Source: an uncultured Collinsella sp. (GTDB lineage: Bacteria > Actinomycetota > Coriobacteriia > Coriobacteriales > Coriobacteriaceae). Taken from it: a stretch of DNA of 17,556 nucleotides. Below the pieces are notes generated by a model that saw only the letters and a list, made by a program, of their open reading frames with translations, had not been told where the DNA came from and did no database searches. Numbering within the stretch: position 1 is the first letter of the stretch; each line of letters starts with the position of its first letter. Both the position numbers and the translations under genes were made by a program. The DNA lies in assembly GCA_900547765.1 (NCBI GenBank), contig URIA01000049.1, positions 1-17,556 on the forward strand, written 5' to 3'. Below are positions 6,980-14,495 of the stretch, in pieces.

Positions 6980-8110
6980 ATGTCTGAATTTGCTGCCGGT
7001 CCTGCCGGTCGTATCGAGCGTGTCCGTGCCCTGATGGCCGAGCGTGGCTACGACGCCATCGTGGTGCGCGACGAGGCCAACCTTCGTTGGCTTACGGGCG
7101 TGAAGGGTGTCTTCGACTACACCTTCGAGTTCCCGCACGCGGCGTTTATTACGGCCGACCAGTGCCTGTTCCACACCGACTCGCGCTACCTCAACAGCTT
7201 TGAGGAGAACACGCCCGCCGGCAGCCCCTGGGTCTACGACATGGACGAGGGTACCATCCCCGGCTGGGTCGCCGGCAAGATTGCGGCTAACAAGTGCCGT
7301 GTCTGTGCTGTCGAGGACGATATGCAGATTAATTTCTATCAGGGCATTCAGCGTGGTCTGGAGGACCGTTCCGTCGCCTGCATGTTGCCGCTGATGCATG
7401 ACGATATTCGCAAGATGCGCGCCATCAAGGATGCCGAGGAGATCGAGCTCATGCGCCACGCACAGTCGATCACCGACGCCGCCTTCCAGCACATGCTCGG
7501 CTTTATTAAGCCTGGTATGACCGAGAAGCAGGTTCGCAACGAGCTCGAGAACTTTATGTTCGCCAACGGCGCCGATAGCCTTGCCTTCGGCTCCATCGTG
7601 GCGAGCGGTCCCAACACCGCCAACCCGCATGCCGTGCCGAGCGACCGCGTGATCGAGAAGGGCGATTTCGTTCTTATGGATTACGGCGCGGGCTACTGTG
7701 ATTACCGCTCCGATATGACACGCACCGTCGTGATGGGCGAGCCCACGCAGGAGCAGCTCGACCTGTATGCGCTCGTGCGCCGTACGCACGAGGAGTGCGT
7801 CGCCGCCATCCATCCGGGCGTCGAGGGCAACGACATTTTCAAGCTTTCCAAGAAGATCATCGGCGATGCCGGCTATGGCGATTACTATAACCATGGCCTG
7901 GGCCACGGCGTGGGCATCGACATCCACGAGCTGCCCAACTTCAACCGCAGCAAGAACACCATCGAGATCGGCTCGGTTGTCACCATGGAGCCCGGCGTCT
8001 ACCTGCCCGGTGTGGGCGGCGTGCGCCTGGAGGACTACGGCGTCGTCACCGAGAACGGATATGAGCCCTTCACCAAGACCCCGCACGACCTGCACGTTAT
8101 CGACTGCTAG
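6980..8110 (+). CDS. M24 family Xaa-Pro aminopeptidase
   Basis: Protein of 376 residues of the PepP/PepQ-like M24B group. These dimetal cytoplasmic peptidases remove residues before proline or split X-Pro dipeptides. A creatinase-like N-terminal domain (about 1-130) precedes the pita-bread catalytic domain. All five metal ligands are visible: Asp234 and Asp245 in MDYGAGYCDYRSDMTRT, His309 in HGLGHGVGIDIHE, Glu337 in MEPGVYL and Glu351 in RLEDYG. The ATG follows AAGAAAGG (6965-6972) with 7-nt spacing. It stands alone between a hairpin and a terminator. The position between aro genes and efp matches pepQ of mycobacteria, supporting a role in proline peptide turnover. Aminopeptidase and prolidase specificity cannot be told apart by eye. 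Confidence 0.92.
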   Translation: MSEFAAGPAGRIERVRALMAERGYDAIVVRDEANLRWLTGVKGVFDYTFEFPHAAFITADQCLFHTDSRYLNSFEENTPAGSPWVYDMDEGTIPGWVAGKIAANKCRVCAVEDDMQINFYQGIQRGLEDRSVACMLPLMHDDIRKMRAIKDAEEIELMRHAQSITDAAFQHMLGFIKPGMTEKQVRNELENFMFANGADSLAFGSIVASGPNTANPHAVPSDRVIEKGDFVLMDYGAGYCDYRSDMTRTVVMGEPTQEQLDLYALVRRTHEECVAAIHPGVEGNDIFKLSKKIIGDAGYGDYYNHGLGHGVGIDIHELPNFNRSKNTIEIGSVVTMEPGVYLPGVGGVRLEDYGVVTENGYEPFTKTPHDLHVIDC

Positions 8111-8176
8111 TCTACTTCGGTAGATAGTTTGGGGCGGGACGTTCGGATCGATTCGGACGCCCCGCGTTCTCTTTTT
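8111..8176 (+). terminator. terminator region after the M24 peptidase
   Basis: Directly after the stop codon, TCTAC-TTCG-GTAGA (8111-8124) forms a small hairpin with a UUCG tetraloop. A second hairpin pairs GGGGCG (8131-8136) with CGCCCC (8158-8163), with an inner stem closing on a TCGA loop (8142-8157). It is followed by GCGTTCTC and five T residues (8172-8176). The second hairpin is the likely intrinsic terminator, separating the peptidase from efp. Confidence 0.65.
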
Positions 8177-8185
8177 ATGCGCTCG

Positions 8186-8213
8186 CTGCAGGCGCCGTCT
8201 GCAAGTGTATAAT
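8186..8213 (+). promoter_or_regulatory. efp promoter with perfect -10
   Basis: TATAAT (8208-8213) is a perfect -10 hexamer, with a poor -35 (CTGCAG, 8186-8191) 16 bp upstream. TGCAG (8187-8191) and CTGCA (8199-8203) form an inverted repeat across the -35 and spacer that could be an operator. RNA would start near 8220, giving a leader of about 50 nt. This promoter probably drives efp and the genes downstream, since no terminator is seen before recN ends. Confidence 0.6.
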
Positions 8214-8231
8214 TTCTGTCGTATGTAATTT

Positions 8232-8247
8232 GGACGCTTGTGCGTTC
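8232..8247 (+). other. small hairpin in the efp leader
   Basis: GGACGC (8232-8237) pairs with GCGTTC (8242-8247), one G-U pair, loop TTGT. It sits between the predicted RNA start and the efp ribosome site AAGAAAGG (8258-8265). It could stabilise the 5' end; no regulatory role is evident. Confidence 0.4.
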
Positions 8248-8270
8248 TGCCCATAACAAGAAAGGTCGCT

Positions 8271-8834
8271 ATGCCTACCATTTCTACCGCCGACTTCAAG
8301 AACGGCCTCGGTCTCCGCATCAAGGACAAGGTCTACACCATCGTCGAGTTCCAGCATGTCAAGCCGGGCAAGGGCGGCGCGTTTGTGCGCTACAAGACCC
8401 GCGACATCAAGAGCGGCCGCGTCGTCGAGAACACCTGCAACGCCGGCACCAAGTTCGAGAGCGTCATGCTCACCACCCGTGAGTTCCAGTACCTCTACAA
8501 CGATGGCGCCGACTACATTTTCATGGACAACGAGTCCTATGAGCAGGTTCCCGTTCCCGAGGACATGGTGGGCGAGAACTCCAAGTGGCTGCGCGAGAAC
8601 GACGTCTGCCAGCTGCTCTTCGCCGACGATGAGCTCATGGGCGTGACTCCGCCGATGTTCATCGAGACCACCATCGTCCAAACCGACCCGGGCTTTAAGG
8701 GCGACACCGTCCAGGGTTCCTCCAAGCCGGCCACGATCGACACCGGCGCTGTCATCCAGGTCCCCATGTACCTCAACGAGGGCGAGGTCATCAAGGTTGA
8801 CACCCGCGACGGCAAGTTCGTCTCCCGCGTCTAG
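8271..8834 (+). CDS. efp: elongation factor P
   Basis: Protein of 187 residues, the normal length for bacterial EF-P: an N-terminal KOW-like domain and two OB-fold domains. It binds the ribosome between the P and E sites and relieves stalling on polyproline stretches. The tip loop reads HVKPGKGGAFVRYK with Lys34 at the position that is lysylated in E. coli, where EpmA and EpmB act. GDTVQGSSKPATIDTGAVIQVPMYLNEGEVIKVDT is the highly conserved C-terminal signature. The ATG at 8271 has AAGAAAGG 5 nt upstream; an in-frame earlier ATG at 8238 lies inside the leader hairpin and is rejected. No modification enzymes are encoded nearby. It is the first gene of the run to recN. Confidence 0.97.
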   Translation: MPTISTADFKNGLGLRIKDKVYTIVEFQHVKPGKGGAFVRYKTRDIKSGRVVENTCNAGTKFESVMLTTREFQYLYNDGADYIFMDNESYEQVPVPEDMVGENSKWLRENDVCQLLFADDELMGVTPPMFIETTIVQTDPGFKGDTVQGSSKPATIDTGAVIQVPMYLNEGEVIKVDTRDGKFVSRV

Positions 8835-8858
8835 CAACCAAATCTTCTAGGAGGACTC

Positions 8859-9221
8859 ATGCCCCAGGAAATCAAGATTGACGGCATCGGCATTTCGCCC
8901 GATGTTCTGACCGCCATCGTCTCGCGCGCCGTGTCGGATGTCGAGGGCATCGCCTCCGTTGGCGTCAAGGACCTTGCCACCAACCTTGTCTCCATGATGC
9001 TCTCGTCCAAGGCCCCGGCGTCCGAGCCGGCGGTCGAGGCCGAGGTCGTCGGCGACAAGCTCGCACTCACCGTGCGTGTCGTGGTGTTCTTTGGCTATCC
9101 GTTCAAGAAACTCGCCGAGGCCGTTCGCGCCGCCGTGGTCGCCGCTATCGATGCCCAGGTGGGCGTCGAGGTCGAGCGCGTTGACGTTTGCATCGACGGC
9201 CTCGTTTTCCCCAAGGAGTAA
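8859..9221 (+). CDS. Asp23/Gls24 family envelope stress response protein
   Basis: Protein of 120 residues of the Asp23/Gls24 (DUF322) family. The motif ISPDVLTAIVSRAVSDVEGIASVG near the N-terminus is typical, followed by a beta-rich core (VRVVVFFGYPFKKLAEAVRAAVVAAID) and an amphipathic end. No signal peptide or membrane segment is seen. The ATG follows AGGAGG (8849-8854). It sits just before nusB, like Bacillus yqhY, whose product has been linked to acetyl-CoA carboxylase homeostasis. That link is by position and family, not shown here. Only 3 bp separate its stop from the nusB start, and the nusB ribosome site lies inside this gene's last codons, so the two are coupled. Confidence 0.88.
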   Translation: MPQEIKIDGIGISPDVLTAIVSRAVSDVEGIASVGVKDLATNLVSMMLSSKAPASEPAVEAEVVGDKLALTVRVVVFFGYPFKKLAEAVRAAVVAAIDAQVGVEVERVDVCIDGLVFPKE

Positions 9222-9224
9222 CCT

Positions 9225-9812
9225 TTGAGCCTTAAGGTTTATCGCGGGCGTACTCTTGCCCGCAGTCAGGCGCTTCAGCTTCTGTTCCAGGCCGAGGCCA
9301 CGGACAGCCCGCTCGAGCGCGTCCTCGAGGGTGATTTCCTGATCTCGAAGGGTCCCCTCGACCCCTATGCGCTGGAGCTGTGCCGCGGTGCCTATGAGCA
9401 TATCGACCGCATCGACTGTGCTCTGCGCTCTGTTGCCAAGAACTGGGATCTTACGCGCATGCCCGGCGCCGACCGCAACCTGCTGCGTATCGCCGTTTAC
9501 GAGATGCGTTTCCTCACCGACGAGGAGGTCTCTGACGCCATCGTGATCAACGAGGCCGTCGAGCTTGCCAAGGCCTATGGCACCGACCAGTCCGCGTCGT
9601 TCGTCAACGGCGTGCTGGGTAAGATCGCTCGCAGCGAGGAGCTGCCGGGCGAGGACCTATACCAGGAGCTGCTGGCCGAGGATCGCGCTCGCGAGGAGGC
9701 ACAGGCTGCCGAGGCTGCCGCTAAGGTTGCGGTTGCCCAGGCTGAGGCTGGTGTGCTGGCCGAGGATGCGGACGCTGCTGAGGCCGTCGAGGCCGACTCC
9801 GTCGAGGAGTAG
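9225..9812 (+). CDS. nusB: transcription antitermination factor NusB with acidic tail
   Basis: Protein of 195 residues. NusB binds boxA RNA with NusE (S10) and helps RNA polymerase through rRNA operons. Residues about 8-145 form the all-helical NusB domain: RTLARSQALQLLFQAE, then RMPGADRNLLRIAVYEM and SDAIVINEAVELAKAYG, ending SFVNGVLGKI. Family members are usually 130-155 residues. The extra 45-50 residues are a tail rich in Ala, Glu and Asp, predicted disordered or helical and strongly acidic. The start is TTG at 9225, supported by AAGGAG (9213-9218) six bases upstream. xseB follows after 2 bp. Confidence 0.95.
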   Translation: MSLKVYRGRTLARSQALQLLFQAEATDSPLERVLEGDFLISKGPLDPYALELCRGAYEHIDRIDCALRSVAKNWDLTRMPGADRNLLRIAVYEMRFLTDEEVSDAIVINEAVELAKAYGTDQSASFVNGVLGKIARSEELPGEDLYQELLAEDRAREEAQAAEAAAKVAVAQAEAGVLAEDADAAEAVEADSVEE

Positions 9813-9814
9813 CC

Positions 9815-10054
9815 ATGCCAGAGGGTTCCGTTCGCAACTTTGATGAGATCTCGGACCGTCTGGATCAGATCATCGCTACCGTTCGCTCCAAGGATACGTC
9901 CTTGGAGCGTTCACTTGATCTGTTTGACGAAGCGATTGAGCTGGGCTCCCGCGCGGTCGATATGGTCGACAAGTTTGAGCTGACGCCGCGAGAGGCCGAC
10001 AAGCTCGAGCAGGAATACGATGAGGATGCGGCAAACGAATCCCAGGATAGCTAG
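9815..10054 (+). CDS. xseB: exodeoxyribonuclease VII small subunit
   Basis: Protein of 79 residues, typical of XseB, the small helical subunit that binds the XseA catalytic chain of exonuclease VII, a single-strand-specific DNase. NFDEISDRLDQIIATVRSKDTSLERSLDLFDEAIELGSRA matches the family pattern of two helices around a D/E-x-SLE turn. The C-terminal 20 residues are acidic and probably disordered. It starts 2 bp after nusB, with GAGGAG upstream. xseA normally sits directly before xseB but is not present here, so the partner must be encoded elsewhere or absent. Confidence 0.88.
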   Translation: MPEGSVRNFDEISDRLDQIIATVRSKDTSLERSLDLFDEAIELGSRAVDMVDKFELTPREADKLEQEYDEDAANESQDS

Positions 10055-10089
10055 GCCGCATCTCCGGATACGAATGGTTGAAGGCATTC

Positions 10090-10893
10090 ATGAAACGCGT
10101 GCGTCTTGATGACGAACTGATTTCACAGGGCATCTGCGCCGATCGCGCGGATGCCCTTCGCACTCTTATGGCCGGCTTGGTCTCGAGTGGCGGCGAGCGC
10201 TTGACTTCGCCGGGCCTTAAGGTGACCCCGGGCCTGCCGCTGCACGTGAAGGGGCGCATTCCGTACGTTGGGCGCGGCGGTCTTAAGCTCGAGGGTGCGC
10301 TTGACGCGTTCGGGATTGATCCGACGGACCTTGCTTGCCTCGATGTGGGCTGCTCCACGGGTGGCTTCACCGATTGCCTGCTCAAGCGTGGTGCCGCGAC
10401 CGTTGTCTCGGTCGACGTGGGCCGTGCCCAGTTCGACTGGTCGCTGCGCCAAGACGATCGTGTGACGCTCCACGAGCGCACGAATGTGACGCAGTTGCCC
10501 GAGCTCGGCTACGGCGGTGCTATCGATCTGGCTGTGTGCGATGTGTCGTTTACGAGTATCGCGAATATCATCGATGCCGTGCTGGCGTGCCTGAAGCCTT
10601 CGGGTTCGTTTTGCACGCTCGTAAAGCCGCAGTTTGAGGCTCCGGCGGCGCTGGTGGGTGAGGGCGGCATTGTGACCGATCCCGCCGTGCGCCGCGATAC
10701 ACTCGTGGCGGCGGTTGAACTCTTTGCTGCCAAGGGCCTGTTCCCTGTCGATGTGTGCGTGTCACCCATTCATGGTGCCAAGGGCAACGTTGAGTTTTTC
10801 CTGTACGGCACGAGATTTGACCCCGGCGAACGTACCGATGATGAGCTGCAATCCCAGGTATCGGTTTTGAGCGAGAAAGCTGCAACGCTATGA
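10090..10893 (+). CDS. tlyA: TlyA family rRNA 2'-O-methyltransferase
   Basis: Protein of 267 residues, usual TlyA length. In mycobacteria TlyA methylates the ribose of 16S C1409 and 23S C1920; some relatives act on one rRNA only. The N-terminal S4-like RNA-binding domain (about 1-60) begins VRLDDELISQG. The FtsJ/RrmJ-type methyltransferase domain has the SAM motif DVGCSTGGFTD (from Asp85). The K-D-K-E catalytic set is visible as Lys66 (GGLKLEGAL), Asp151 (CDVSF), Lys179 (VKPQFEA) and Glu235 (NVEFFL). I choose ATG 10090, with GAAGG five bases upstream, over a TTG four codons earlier. It overlaps nadK by 4 bp. The order tlyA-nadK-recN is common in Gram-positive bacteria. Confidence 0.94.
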   Translation: MKRVRLDDELISQGICADRADALRTLMAGLVSSGGERLTSPGLKVTPGLPLHVKGRIPYVGRGGLKLEGALDAFGIDPTDLACLDVGCSTGGFTDCLLKRGAATVVSVDVGRAQFDWSLRQDDRVTLHERTNVTQLPELGYGGAIDLAVCDVSFTSIANIIDAVLACLKPSGSFCTLVKPQFEAPAALVGEGGIVTDPAVRRDTLVAAVELFAAKGLFPVDVCVSPIHGAKGNVEFFLYGTRFDPGERTDDELQSQVSVLSEKAATL

Positions 10894-11750
10894 AGGTCTT
10901 TCTGGTTCCCAATTACTACAAGCAAGAGGCGGTCGAGAGCGGCCTGATGCTCGAGCTTTGGCTGACGCGCCAGGGCTATGAGGTCGCATGGGCTGCCGAC
11001 CAGCGATCGAAGATTCAAAGCATGCCTGATATTGACGGCTCCGATCTGGTCATTACGCTCGGCGGCGACGGCACGCTGCTGCGCGCTGCCCGCATCCTCA
11101 ACCATCGCGAGATTCCTATTCTCGGTCTTTCTTATGGTCACCTGGGCTTTTTAACTGCTGCGAGTCCCGAGGAGCGCGACATTCTTAAGGTCGTGAGCGA
11201 TGCCCTTTCCGGCGAGCTGCACGTGAGCCGTCGCGCCACCATCGCTGCGGATATCGTGTCCGTGCGCGAAGACGGTACGAAGGATGTCGTTCGCACCTTC
11301 GCCCTCAACGACATGGCGCTTACCCGCGGTCCGCTGTCCGATATGGTCGAGTTCGACATCACGGTGTCGGGCCACCATATCGATCGACTGCGTGGCGACG
11401 GTGTCGTCGTTTCGACGGCGACCGGCTCCACTGGCTATGCACTATCCGCCGGTGGCCCCATCGTGAGCCCCGACTATACGGGCATGGTCTGCGTACCCAT
11501 TGCGCCGCACACCATTCAGGCCCGTGCCTTCTTGACTTCGCCGAGTGATGTCGTCGAAATCTTTATGTCCGATGATCGCCCGAGTGTTCCGGCGATCGCT
11601 ATCGATGGACAGTTTATTACCTGCGATGGCACCGTTGAGAGCGTGGCTGTGCGTCGCGGTCCCGGCGATGTGCTGCTGCTGGATTACGGCCCCGAGAGCT
11701 TCTATAACTCGGTGAGCCGCGTATTCTACGGAGTCCGTCATGATCGATGA
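10890..11750 (+). CDS. nadK: NAD kinase
   Basis: Protein of 286 residues; it phosphorylates NAD to NADP in the cytoplasm. GGDGT (58-62, catalytic Asp60) lies in the N-terminal domain. FALNDMALTRG is the conserved NE/D motif, and GDGVVVSTATGSTGYALSAGGPIV is the glycine-rich NAD-binding segment. The C-terminal region ends FYNSVSRVFYGVRHDR. The ATG overlaps the tlyA stop (ATGA) and the last 11 bp overlap recN. In many relatives argR lies between nadK and recN, but none is present here. The substrate could include inorganic polyphosphate as phosphoryl donor, as in other actinobacterial enzymes, but this cannot be read from the sequence. Confidence 0.96.
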   Translation: MKVFLVPNYYKQEAVESGLMLELWLTRQGYEVAWAADQRSKIQSMPDIDGSDLVITLGGDGTLLRAARILNHREIPILGLSYGHLGFLTAASPEERDILKVVSDALSGELHVSRRATIAADIVSVREDGTKDVVRTFALNDMALTRGPLSDMVEFDITVSGHHIDRLRGDGVVVSTATGSTGYALSAGGPIVSPDYTGMVCVPIAPHTIQARAFLTSPSDVVEIFMSDDRPSVPAIAIDGQFITCDGTVESVAVRRGPGDVLLLDYGPESFYNSVSRVFYGVRHDR

Positions 11751-13368
11751 GCTGCAGGTTTCTAACATTGCACTCATTCGTGAGGCGACGCTGGTGCCGA
11801 GTGCCGGCCTGACTGTCCTGACAGGCGAGACCGGTGCCGGCAAGACCGCGCTGCTCTCGGCCCTTAAGCTTATTTTGGGCGAGCGTGCGGATTCGTCTAC
11901 GGTGCGCGAGGGCGAGGCGCTGGCGAGCGTCGAGGCGCGACTCTTCGACGGGCCGCACGACCCGGAGGGCTTCACGGTCCAGCGCAGCCTTTCTGCCGAG
12001 GGCCGCAGCCGCGTGAAGATTGACGGCCGCATCGCCAGTGTGCGCGAGCTTTCGGAGCGCGTTGGCGTGATGATGGATCTGTGCGGCCAGCACGAGCACC
12101 AGCGCCTCCTCGATCCGGCGCATCATGTTGCCATGGTCGATGCCTGGGCAGGGCGCCCGGCACTCGAGGCGCTCGAGCACTACCGTGCTTGCTTTAAAGC
12201 CTCGCGCGCGGCTGCCAAGGAGGTCCGTCGCGTCGAGGAGGCCTCGCGTGCGCAGGGGAGCCGCGTCGAGGAGGCGCGCTTTGCCCTCGAGCGCATCGGC
12301 GAGGTCGACCCCAAGCCGGGCGAGTATGAGGAACTCGAGGAACTGCTGCCGCGCTCCGAACATGCCGAGGTACTGGTCGCCACAGCTAACGATGCCCATG
12401 CATCGCTTGCCGCCGAAGGGGGAGCGCTCGATGCCGTGAACAGCGCCGTGGCAGAGCTTTCCCGAATGGCTACCGTCGATCGCAAACTGGGCGACATTGC
12501 CGATGCGCTTTCGGATGCCTGCATCTCCCTTGAGGATTGCGCGAACGAGCTTCGTGCCTATCGCGATGGCGTCGCCTTCGACCCGCGCGAGCTCGCTCGC
12601 ATGCGTGAGCGGTATTCCGACCTCAAGGGTCTGTTGCGTCAGTGGGGTCCAACTATGGACGATGTTTTTGCCATGCGCAATCGCTCGCAAGAACTGCTGT
12701 CTCTGGTCGATGATGGCGATGAGCAGATCAAAAAGGCGCGTGAGGCACTCGGGAGCGCCGAGCGCGAGTTGTTTGCCGCTGCCAAGGCACTTAAGCGCGC
12801 TCGCAATACGGCGGGCCCGCGCTTCTGCCACGAGGTTGGCCGCCTGATGGCTCGCCTGGAGATGGGCGGCGCCGAGCTCGTCTGGGAGTCGCGCGATCTT
12901 CCCCGTGCTGAGTGGACGCCCGTTGGTCCTTCGAGCTACGAGCTGCTATACCGCAGCGGTGCCGGCTTGACGCCACGCCCCCTGCGCCGCATTGCGTCGG
13001 GCGGCGAGCTCAGCCGCGTCATGTTGGCAAGCAAGGTTGTCCTCGGTAACGCGGACGGTGTTGATACGCTGGTGTTTGACGAGGTCGATGCTGGTGTCGG
13101 TGGCTCCACGGCGCGTGCGCTCGCGGGCGTGCTGGCAGATCTCGCCGCTACGCATCAGGTGATTGTCGTAACCCACTTGGCGCAGGTCGCCGTCATGGCT
13201 GACAAGCATTATGTCGTCAGCAAGGAACCGGGCGATGTTCCCCAGACGCATTTGGACGAGGTAACCGGCGAAGCGCGTACCGCCGAGATCGCCCGCATGT
13301 TGAGCGGCGATCAGTCCGAGGCAAGCTTGGCGCACGCCAAGCAGATGCTGGAAGAAGCTCGAGGTTAG
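11740..13368 (+). CDS. recN: DNA repair protein RecN
   Basis: SMC-like ATPase of 542 residues, normal for RecN, which acts early in double-strand break repair. The N-terminal Walker A is GETGAGKT (29-36). CGQHEHQRLLDP follows in the head. Two long helical stretches (about 150-240 and 300-370) form the coiled coil. The C-terminal head has the ABC signature SGGELSR (420-426), Walker B LVFDEVD with Asp447-Glu448, and the His479 switch in VTHLAQV. The ATG lies 11 bp inside nadK with GGAG at 11730-11733. It is the last gene of the run and faces the minus-strand regulator across a short inverted repeat. I see no obvious SOS box in front of it, so damage control would have to act from an upstream promoter. 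Confidence 0.96.
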   Translation: MIDELQVSNIALIREATLVPSAGLTVLTGETGAGKTALLSALKLILGERADSSTVREGEALASVEARLFDGPHDPEGFTVQRSLSAEGRSRVKIDGRIASVRELSERVGVMMDLCGQHEHQRLLDPAHHVAMVDAWAGRPALEALEHYRACFKASRAAAKEVRRVEEASRAQGSRVEEARFALERIGEVDPKPGEYEELEELLPRSEHAEVLVATANDAHASLAAEGGALDAVNSAVAELSRMATVDRKLGDIADALSDACISLEDCANELRAYRDGVAFDPRELARMRERYSDLKGLLRQWGPTMDDVFAMRNRSQELLSLVDDGDEQIKKAREALGSAERELFAAAKALKRARNTAGPRFCHEVGRLMARLEMGGAELVWESRDLPRAEWTPVGPSSYELLYRSGAGLTPRPLRRIASGGELSRVMLASKVVLGNADGVDTLVFDEVDAGVGGSTARALAGVLADLAATHQVIVVTHLAQVAVMADKHYVVSKEPGDVPQTHLDEVTGEARTAEIARMLSGDQSEASLAHAKQMLEEARG

Positions 13369-13386
13369 GTCGTATCAGTGGTGTTG

Positions 13387-13419
13387 GTGGGACAAAATAG
13401 ACTGAAATATTTGTCCCAC
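13387..13419. terminator. inverted repeat between convergent genes, probable two-way terminator
   Basis: GTGGGACAAA (13387-13396) and TTTGTCCCAC (13410-13419) are perfect 10-bp arms; the stem extends through TA/TA with one bulged A. It sits between the ends of recN and the convergent regulator gene, where a bidirectional terminator is expected. The T-run is poor on the plus side (GCGTTTTA further on) and absent on the minus side, so efficiency is uncertain. Confidence 0.55.
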
Positions 13420-13427
13420 TACGCGTT

Positions 13428-14285
13428 TTACTCCACAACCTTATCCGGCTGGATGAGCTCTTCGTAGTAGCTGATATGTTCGCGAGCGTCTTCAATCTCG
13501 GGCAGCAGGAAGTTGTAGATGACTTCGATGATCATCGTGGCGCTGATCTTAGAGAACGCAAAGTCGCCCGTCGTCAGCAGCGCTTCGTGGTTGACGGTAT
13601 TAAAGGTGTAGTCTGCCAGACGCGCGAGCGGGGATTTGCTGTCGCTGCTGATGACGACTACGGTTGCGCCGCAGTTGCGAGCCGCTTTTGCCATGCGATT
13701 CAGTCGGCGCGATTTGCCGGAGTTTGAGATTAGCACGATGACGTCACCCGGTCGTAACGTGAGCGCAAAGCCGATTGATGTCTCGCTAATGGTGCTCGCC
13801 ATGCAGCGCAGGCCCAGCTGCGAAAACTTAAACGTCGCATCGAGCGCGACCGCGTTTGTATTGCCCACGGCGGCGAACTCGATAACGCCGGCATTCTTAA
13901 GCGCATGCACAACAGCAGCCAGCGTTTCGTGGTCGATGCCATCGATCGTCGCATTCAGCTCGCTCACCTTAGCGGCGAGGATGTTTTTAAGGCTCTGCTC
14001 CATGTTGTCGAGCGAGACCTCATCGGTCAGGCCCTCGTTGCGCTGGTTTTCCAGATCGCGCGCCAGTGAAAATTGAAAGCTGCGAAAGCTGCCAAAGCCC
14101 AGCTTGCGGCAAAAGCGCGAAACCGTCGCCTCAGACGTGGCGGCGGCTCGTGAGAGCTGGGCGGCCGTCAGACGCGGTGCCTCGGACTGGTGCTCCAGAA
14201 TATAGTCGACAATGCGCTGCTCGGATTCGCTGTATCCCTTGTGGGTGCTAATGAGGGAGAGCGCGCTCTTGCTGCTATCGGTCAT
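13428..14285 (-). CDS. MurR/RpiR family transcriptional regulator
   Basis: Regulator of 285 residues. The N-terminal HTH_6 domain spans about 1-80 with recognition region LTAAQLSRAAATSEATVSRFCRKLG (39-63). A SIS sugar-isomerase-like domain at about 131-260 has GNTNAV (141-146) and ISNSGKSRRLNRMAKAA (186-202), expected to bind a phosphosugar. I start at the ATG whose first base is 14285 because AGGAG lies seven bases upstream on this strand; an upstream in-frame ATG at 14333 has no ribosome site and overlaps the promoter. It is divergent from the fructose PTS genes with a shared 272-bp control region, so it probably regulates them in response to a sugar phosphate such as fructose 1-phosphate. 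Whether it represses or activates cannot be told. Confidence 0.92.
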   Translation of the reverse strand: MTDSSKSALSLISTHKGYSESEQRIVDYILEHQSEAPRLTAAQLSRAAATSEATVSRFCRKLGFGSFRSFQFSLARDLENQRNEGLTDEVSLDNMEQSLKNILAAKVSELNATIDGIDHETLAAVVHALKNAGVIEFAAVGNTNAVALDATFKFSQLGLRCMASTISETSIGFALTLRPGDVIVLISNSGKSRRLNRMAKAARNCGATVVVISSDSKSPLARLADYTFNTVNHEALLTTGDFAFSKISATMIIEVIYNFLLPEIEDAREHISYYEELIQPDKVVE

Positions 14286-14333
14286 GGATGGCTCCTGGTT
14301 GGCATGAAAATCGGACTTGTTTTTCAATGCCAT

Positions 14334-14362
14334 AGTATACGGGCATTTTCAAGTACAAGATA
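14334..14362 (-). promoter_or_regulatory. candidate promoter of the RpiR-type regulator
   Basis: On the minus strand TATACT (14339-14334) matches the -10 consensus at five of six positions. A weak -35 (TATCTT, 14362-14357) lies 17 bp upstream. RNA would start near 14327 and leave a leader of about 40 nt before the start codon at 14285. Confidence 0.4.
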
Positions 14363-14392
14363 CACCTTGCCGTTTCAAGCGTTGATGGTAAA

Positions 14393-14431
14393 CTTTCATC
14401 GACCGTTTACGGTCGTGAAAGAACCTTTCAC
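14393..14431. promoter_or_regulatory. clustered inverted repeats, likely operator of the fructose PTS genes
   Basis: GTGAAAG-AAC-CTTTCAC (14415-14431) is a perfect 7-3-7 inverted repeat. The left half also pairs with an upstream copy: CTTTCA (14393-14398) with TGAAAG (14416-14421), enclosing CGACCG-TTTA-CGGTCG (14400-14415) as a perfect inner repeat. A further CTTTCA lies at 14479-14484, over the predicted fruA -10 and start. The cluster is 20-60 bp upstream of the fruA promoter candidate and about 55-100 bp from the regulator promoter, so one protein bound here could control both sides. The RpiR-type protein is the obvious candidate by position. Confidence 0.6.
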
Positions 14432-14452
14432 CGGAGAATTGCAACTTGTCTC

Positions 14453-14481
14453 TTCTCACGCAAGCGGTGGGTTGGTATCTT
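14453..14481 (+). promoter_or_regulatory. candidate fruA promoter with extended -10
   Basis: TTCTCA (14453-14458) and TATCTT (14476-14481) are 17 bp apart, each four of six consensus matches. TG at 14473-14474 gives the extended -10 form TGGTATCTT. RNA would start near 14488, inside or just after a CTTTCA element, leaving about 70 nt of structured leader. Confidence 0.45.
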
Positions 14482-14495
14482 TCAGTTGTGGAAAA

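Noticed and set aside
6950..8329. Minus-strand open frame covering the peptidase and the efp promoter
   Set aside because: It is antisense to an M24 peptidase with all metal ligands in place, and it runs through a terminator and a consensus -10.
14405..14415. CGACCG-TTTA-CGGTCG as an intrinsic terminator for an upstream transcript
   Set aside because: No T-run follows on either strand, and it forms part of the larger set of repeats in the divergent control region, so an operator is more likely.
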